This document shows positions 23,995-27,049 of a stretch of 27,049 bases of DNA, one piece after another. This DNA is from JBKPCD01 sp046727175 (GTDB lineage: Bacteria; Acidobacteriota; Vicinamibacteria; Vicinamibacterales; 2-12-FULL-66-21), in contig JBKPCD010000172.1 of assembly GCA_046727175.1 (NCBI GenBank), forward strand, positions 1-27,049, written 5' to 3'. The notes below the pieces were generated by a model. That model ran no database searches. It saw nothing but the letters and a program-made list of their open reading frames with translations, and had not been told where the DNA came from. The position numbers and the translations under genes are program-made. The stretch's first letter is position 1, and every line of letters starts with the position of its first letter.

Positions 23995-26900
23995 TTACCT
24001 CGCGAACTCGATTCGCGACCAGACGTCGCCGGAGACCGACGCCATCCGCACCGTGGGTCGCGGCTGCAGCGTCACGCGCACGGGGATGCGTTCCTTCGTC
24101 CCGTCCGTTCCTCTGCGCACGAACAGCAGGTCGTAGTCGCCGACGTATCCAAGACCCGGCTGCCAGTAGAACGCGCCCCGCGCGGGATCGAACGCCGAGC
24201 CGACGGGCAGCTCGCGCAAGCGGCCGTTCACGAGCAGATACGCGGCGTACTCGTCGACACGTCGCGCGCGCGTGGGGTCGCTCAGCCGGATCTCCAGACG
24301 ATCGCGCTCCGTTGCCCATACGCGCCGCAGCCCGTTGACGCTCGCCACCGTCTGCATCGATCCGCGCAGGCGGAATCCCTCCCGGACGGCGACTGACCCA
24401 CTGGCGACGGGCGCACCAAGCTCCTCGACGCTGCGCCCCACGTCCGCCCCCAGGGGACGCATCGCGCTCGCCACGGTCGACGCGGCGCCAGCGTTGAAGA
24501 TCGAGAAGAACCGGCTGCCGACGCCCGTGGTGTTGCCGGCGTTGTCAGTGACGACCCAGACGATCGTGTGCAACCCGTTTCCGAACGTGTAGGTGTCGAA
24601 CCCGAGCACGCCGAGCGCAGTGCTCAGCCCCGGATAGCCTGGGAACAGGGCGTTCAAGTCTGAACGCTGATTCCAGCAGCATGGTGTGCCCACCGCGACA
24701 CCGTCGATGAAGACCGTCACGCTGCCGCCGCCGGGCGGATCGGCGCGATACACTCGCGAGAGCACCCATCCGAAGTTGGCGTAGTTCGACCCGCCGATCG
24801 TTTCCCCCTGTCCTGGCGTGTCGATGGTGCCGAACGGTTCGACTGCCGTCGAGTTCTGACCGTAAATCGTGCGGAACCCGAGCGACGCGGCGCGCCCTTC
24901 GACATCGAACGCGTACACGAACACATTGAATGCGCCGTTCCCCTGGTTTGGCAGGGTATTGGTAAGAACGAGGAAGCCCCAGCCCGCGCGGTAGTTCAGC
25001 GGGGCTGTCGGACTGTACGCTTCGAGATCGGGACGCGCGTCATCGATGCTGACCGCGTCGCCGAGGTAGATCTGGTTCGGACCGCACGCGGGATGGCCTC
25101 CCGCCTCTCCGGCGACTGGGTCTCGGCAGACCGTCACGCGCGCGACTCCGATGTCGTCGATCGCCCAGCCAGTCACGGCGACAGAGCCTCGTACGGTGGC
25201 GCCGTTCGCAGGCGTGTCGATAAGTCCAGTCGGCGGCGTGGAAGTCGGCCTGATACGGACGACCGTTTGCACGAGCTGTGGGGAATTGATCGCGCCGCTC
25301 GACGTCACGCGAATGTACCCGCTCAGATCCATGTAGCCGCTGTAACCCTGATTGGCGAGGCTGACGGTGAGCGTGGCGCTTCCGCAGCCGGAGCTGGGGG
25401 TCACGGTCATGAAGTTGAGGTCCGGGATCGCGTTCCAGCACGGAGAGCCGTTGACCGTTGTCAGCCGCAGGAGCTGGGGTCCTGTCTTCAACGTCTGCGC
25501 CGTCACGCCGAAATTGAGCGTCGTGTGATTCAGAACAATCCGCGCCGTGCTCGAACCCGAGTGATCGATCTTGACCGGCCACTTCGAATACGCTCCGTTC
25601 ACGTTGAGGCCGTCGTCGAACTCCACGTAAACGAAATACTCCTGTCCCTGCGGCAGGCCGGACGTGTTCCAGGCGAGGCTTCCGTTGATCGACGCCGCGC
25701 TCGTGGAACCGATGAACGTCTTGATCGACGGATCCTTGTCGGTGTCGTAGTAGACACGCACGGTGCCGCCCGTTCGACTGGCCGTCCAGCGGACCGTGTA
25801 GCCGGCATCGGCTGTTTCGAGCGCAGCCAACTTCACGCGTTTGATGTAGAACAGCGTCGGGTTGTAGAACTCGTGTGGATCTATACGGAAGCTCGTAATA
25901 CCCGGAAACGGTCCCGACCCCGGCACCCAACCCGCCTGCGACGGGCTCGCGGGATCGATTGGCAGGGACGCCATGTCGAGGTTGATCTTGTTCAGGACGT
26001 TGGCGCCGGCGCGGCTGTTGAGCGCGATCCCCCAGCTGTAGGTCTCCTGCGATTGCCCGGAGACCTGCCACACCACCCGAACGATTGAGCCACCGCAGAG
26101 ATCACGCGGCTTGTTCGGGAGGCCGAGCTCCGCCGTGAGGATCCGGTATTTGGTCGGATCGATGTGCTGGATACCGCCACGTGCCAGCGAGTGCAGCGGA
26201 TACACCACAGGTTTCGCAAAGCTGGCACACGGTGCAGGACTGTACTCTCCTAACGTGCTGGTGCCGACGAACGCCGTCATGTCGCCGAGCGGCGTGTCGG
26301 CTTCGGTCACGGCTCCGGGGACCGTCGCAATGCCGTTGTTCACGACGTTCATGACTTTGTCGATGTCCGACGCCGCCGTCATGTCCCAGGGATCGTTCAG
26401 ATGCACCGTCGCGAAATCGTCGTCGCTCCCCTCCTCGGAAGGCGCCGTGATCGTCAGCGTCGCAGGCGCGTTGACTTGATAGAACCCGGACGAATACGAG
26501 AACGCGTCATTCGTCCCGCTCCGTCGCATCGCGACGAAGTAGTTCCCCGGCTCGAGCGCACCGACATTGAATTGGTAGCTGCCGCCGGTCACGTTCGAGG
26601 CAAGAAGCCCGAGCGTCTGATTTGGGTCGTTCGTGGGCGAGTTGTCGTTATCGAGGTAGATATCGACGGCCCCACCGGTATTGTTCCAGGTGATTGTTCG
26701 CAGAAGACTTGGCTGATTGTCGACCAGCCGCGCCCAGTCGATCTGGATCGTCGAGCCGGGGGTGGCGTTGTCGGGCGCGGGATCGAATCGCAGCGATCGC
26801 TTCGTCCCCGTCCACGGATCGCTTCCGACCAGCAGACCCAGCGTCGGCAGATCGACGATGTAGATCCGCCAGCCAGGGCTCGTGAGCACGTAACCGGACG

Positions 26901-27049
26901 TCTGCAGCCCGGGCGGCTCGTACATCGTGTTCGTGCTCCAATGAAACCAGAAGTACCCCGGTTCGCTGACGCGCATCCGAATGGCGAACAGGCGATAGGT
27001 GTTCGCGTCGATGGGAAACGTCGAACCGTTCTTGCCGATCGCTGGAAGG
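23995..27049 (-). CDS. Very large secreted modular protein, N-terminus outside the window
   Basis: The frame is open to the right edge (at least 1017 residues). The N-terminal part seen here has beta-rich segments such as DIYLDNDNSPTNDPNQTLG and PGNYFVAMRRSGTNDAFSYS. It resembles secreted carbohydrate-associated or adhesive proteins, but no catalytic motif is recognised. From about residue 475 of the ORF starting at ATG 26976 comes the shared cassette: a BACON-like domain, GLIDTPANG with GWAIDDIGVARVTVCRD, the GTIDTPGQGETIGGSNYANF module, and a He_PIG-like domain (LPVGSAFDPARGAFYWQPG). It ends in SRIEFAR without the GGWAADLDAAAGTG module that closes both peptidases. It converges on the dehydrogenase gene, with 16 bp between the stops. 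Confidence 0.85.
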   Translation of the reverse strand, partial: LPAIGKNGSTFPIDANTYRLFAIRMRVSEPGYFWFHWSTNTMYEPPGLQTSGYVLTSPGWRIYIVDLPTLGLLVGSDPWTGTKRSLRFDPAPDNATPGSTIQIDWARLVDNQPSLLRTITWNNTGGAVDIYLDNDNSPTNDPNQTLGLLASNVTGGSYQFNVGALEPGNYFVAMRRSGTNDAFSYSSGFYQVNAPATLTITAPSEEGSDDDFATVHLNDPWDMTAASDIDKVMNVVNNGIATVPGAVTEADTPLGDMTAFVGTSTLGEYSPAPCASFAKPVVYPLHSLARGGIQHIDPTKYRILTAELGLPNKPRDLCGGSIVRVVWQVSGQSQETYSWGIALNSRAGANVLNKINLDMASLPIDPASPSQAGWVPGSGPFPGITSFRIDPHEFYNPTLFYIKRVKLAALETADAGYTVRWTASRTGGTVRVYYDTDKDPSIKTFIGSTSAASINGSLAWNTSGLPQGQEYFVYVEFDDGLNVNGAYSKWPVKIDHSGSSTARIVLNHTTLNFGVTAQTLKTGPQLLRLTTVNGSPCWNAIPDLNFMTVTPSSGCGSATLTVSLANQGYSGYMDLSGYIRVTSSGAINSPQLVQTVVRIRPTSTPPTGLIDTPANGATVRGSVAVTGWAIDDIGVARVTVCRDPVAGEAGGHPACGPNQIYLGDAVSIDDARPDLEAYSPTAPLNYRAGWGFLVLTNTLPNQGNGAFNVFVYAFDVEGRAASLGFRTIYGQNSTAVEPFGTIDTPGQGETIGGSNYANFGWVLSRVYRADPPGGGSVTVFIDGVAVGTPCCWNQRSDLNALFPGYPGLSTALGVLGFDTYTFGNGLHTIVWVVTDNAGNTTGVGSRFFSIFNAGAASTVASAMRPLGADVGRSVEELGAPVASGSVAVREGFRLRGSMQTVASVNGLRRVWATERDRLEIRLSDPTRARRVDEYAAYLLVNGRLRELPVGSAFDPARGAFYWQPGLGYVGDYDLLFVRRGTDGTKERIPVRVTLQPRPTVRMASVSGDVWSRIEFAR

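Overview
The window looks like one continuous piece of a high-GC, Gram-negative-type bacterial chromosome. Gene content suggests an Acidobacteriota, perhaps a Vicinamibacteria (subdivision 6) relative: an nuo operon, thiS/thiG, envelope-polysaccharide genes, and very large secreted proteins built from repeated Ig-like modules. The lineage call is inference; no rRNA or other phylogenetic marker is present. I see no tRNA, CRISPR array, transposase or phage gene.

Layout. (1) 1-5864, minus strand: respiratory complex I operon, in transcription order nuoA, nuoB, nuoC, a gmhA-like SIS isomerase, nuoD, nuoE, nuoF, nuoH (cut by the window edge). nuoG is absent between nuoF and nuoH, and the sugar-phosphate isomerase sits inside the operon. 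(2) 6332-9101, plus strand: a GT-B glycosyltransferase, then thiS and thiG. (3) 9307-12704, plus strand: a coiled-coil SAM methyltransferase overlapping an O-antigen ligase/polymerase-like membrane protein. Convergent to these, 12729-14836 on the minus strand, lie a GT2 and a GT4 glycosyltransferase that overlap. These probably serve envelope polysaccharide synthesis. (4) 15136-27049: a secreted-protein locus. On the minus strand are a matrixin-like metalloprotease, a small exported protein and an M64-family peptidase, and further on a partial giant secreted protein. Between them on the plus strand is a glucose/sorbosone dehydrogenase-like exported enzyme. The two peptidases and the partial giant share a modular C-terminal cassette, nearly identical in places between the two peptidases. 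The dehydrogenase carries two copies of a related small module.

The most unusual signal is in the spacers. At least six places hold degenerate tandem repeats of 7-8 bp, each with its own consensus (AATCTGC, RATCACT, CGGTAGYT, GGGRTTC, GATTCRR, GGCTNNN). Several occur as two arms that are reverse complements, flanking a core of about 45-125 bp. They resemble the short tandemly repeated repetitive (STRR) heptamers described in filamentous cyanobacteria, but here they are paired and of several sequence classes. One pair lies in frame inside the glycosyltransferase gene, one supplies the stop codon of the gmhA-like gene, and one ends just before the methyltransferase start.

Other points: three genes start exactly 6 nt after a -10-like hexamer, which suggests leaderless transcripts; a perfect 8-bp dyad overlaps the -35 box of the dehydrogenase promoter; and GC-rich hairpin repeats occur at 1829-1918 and 14921-15002.
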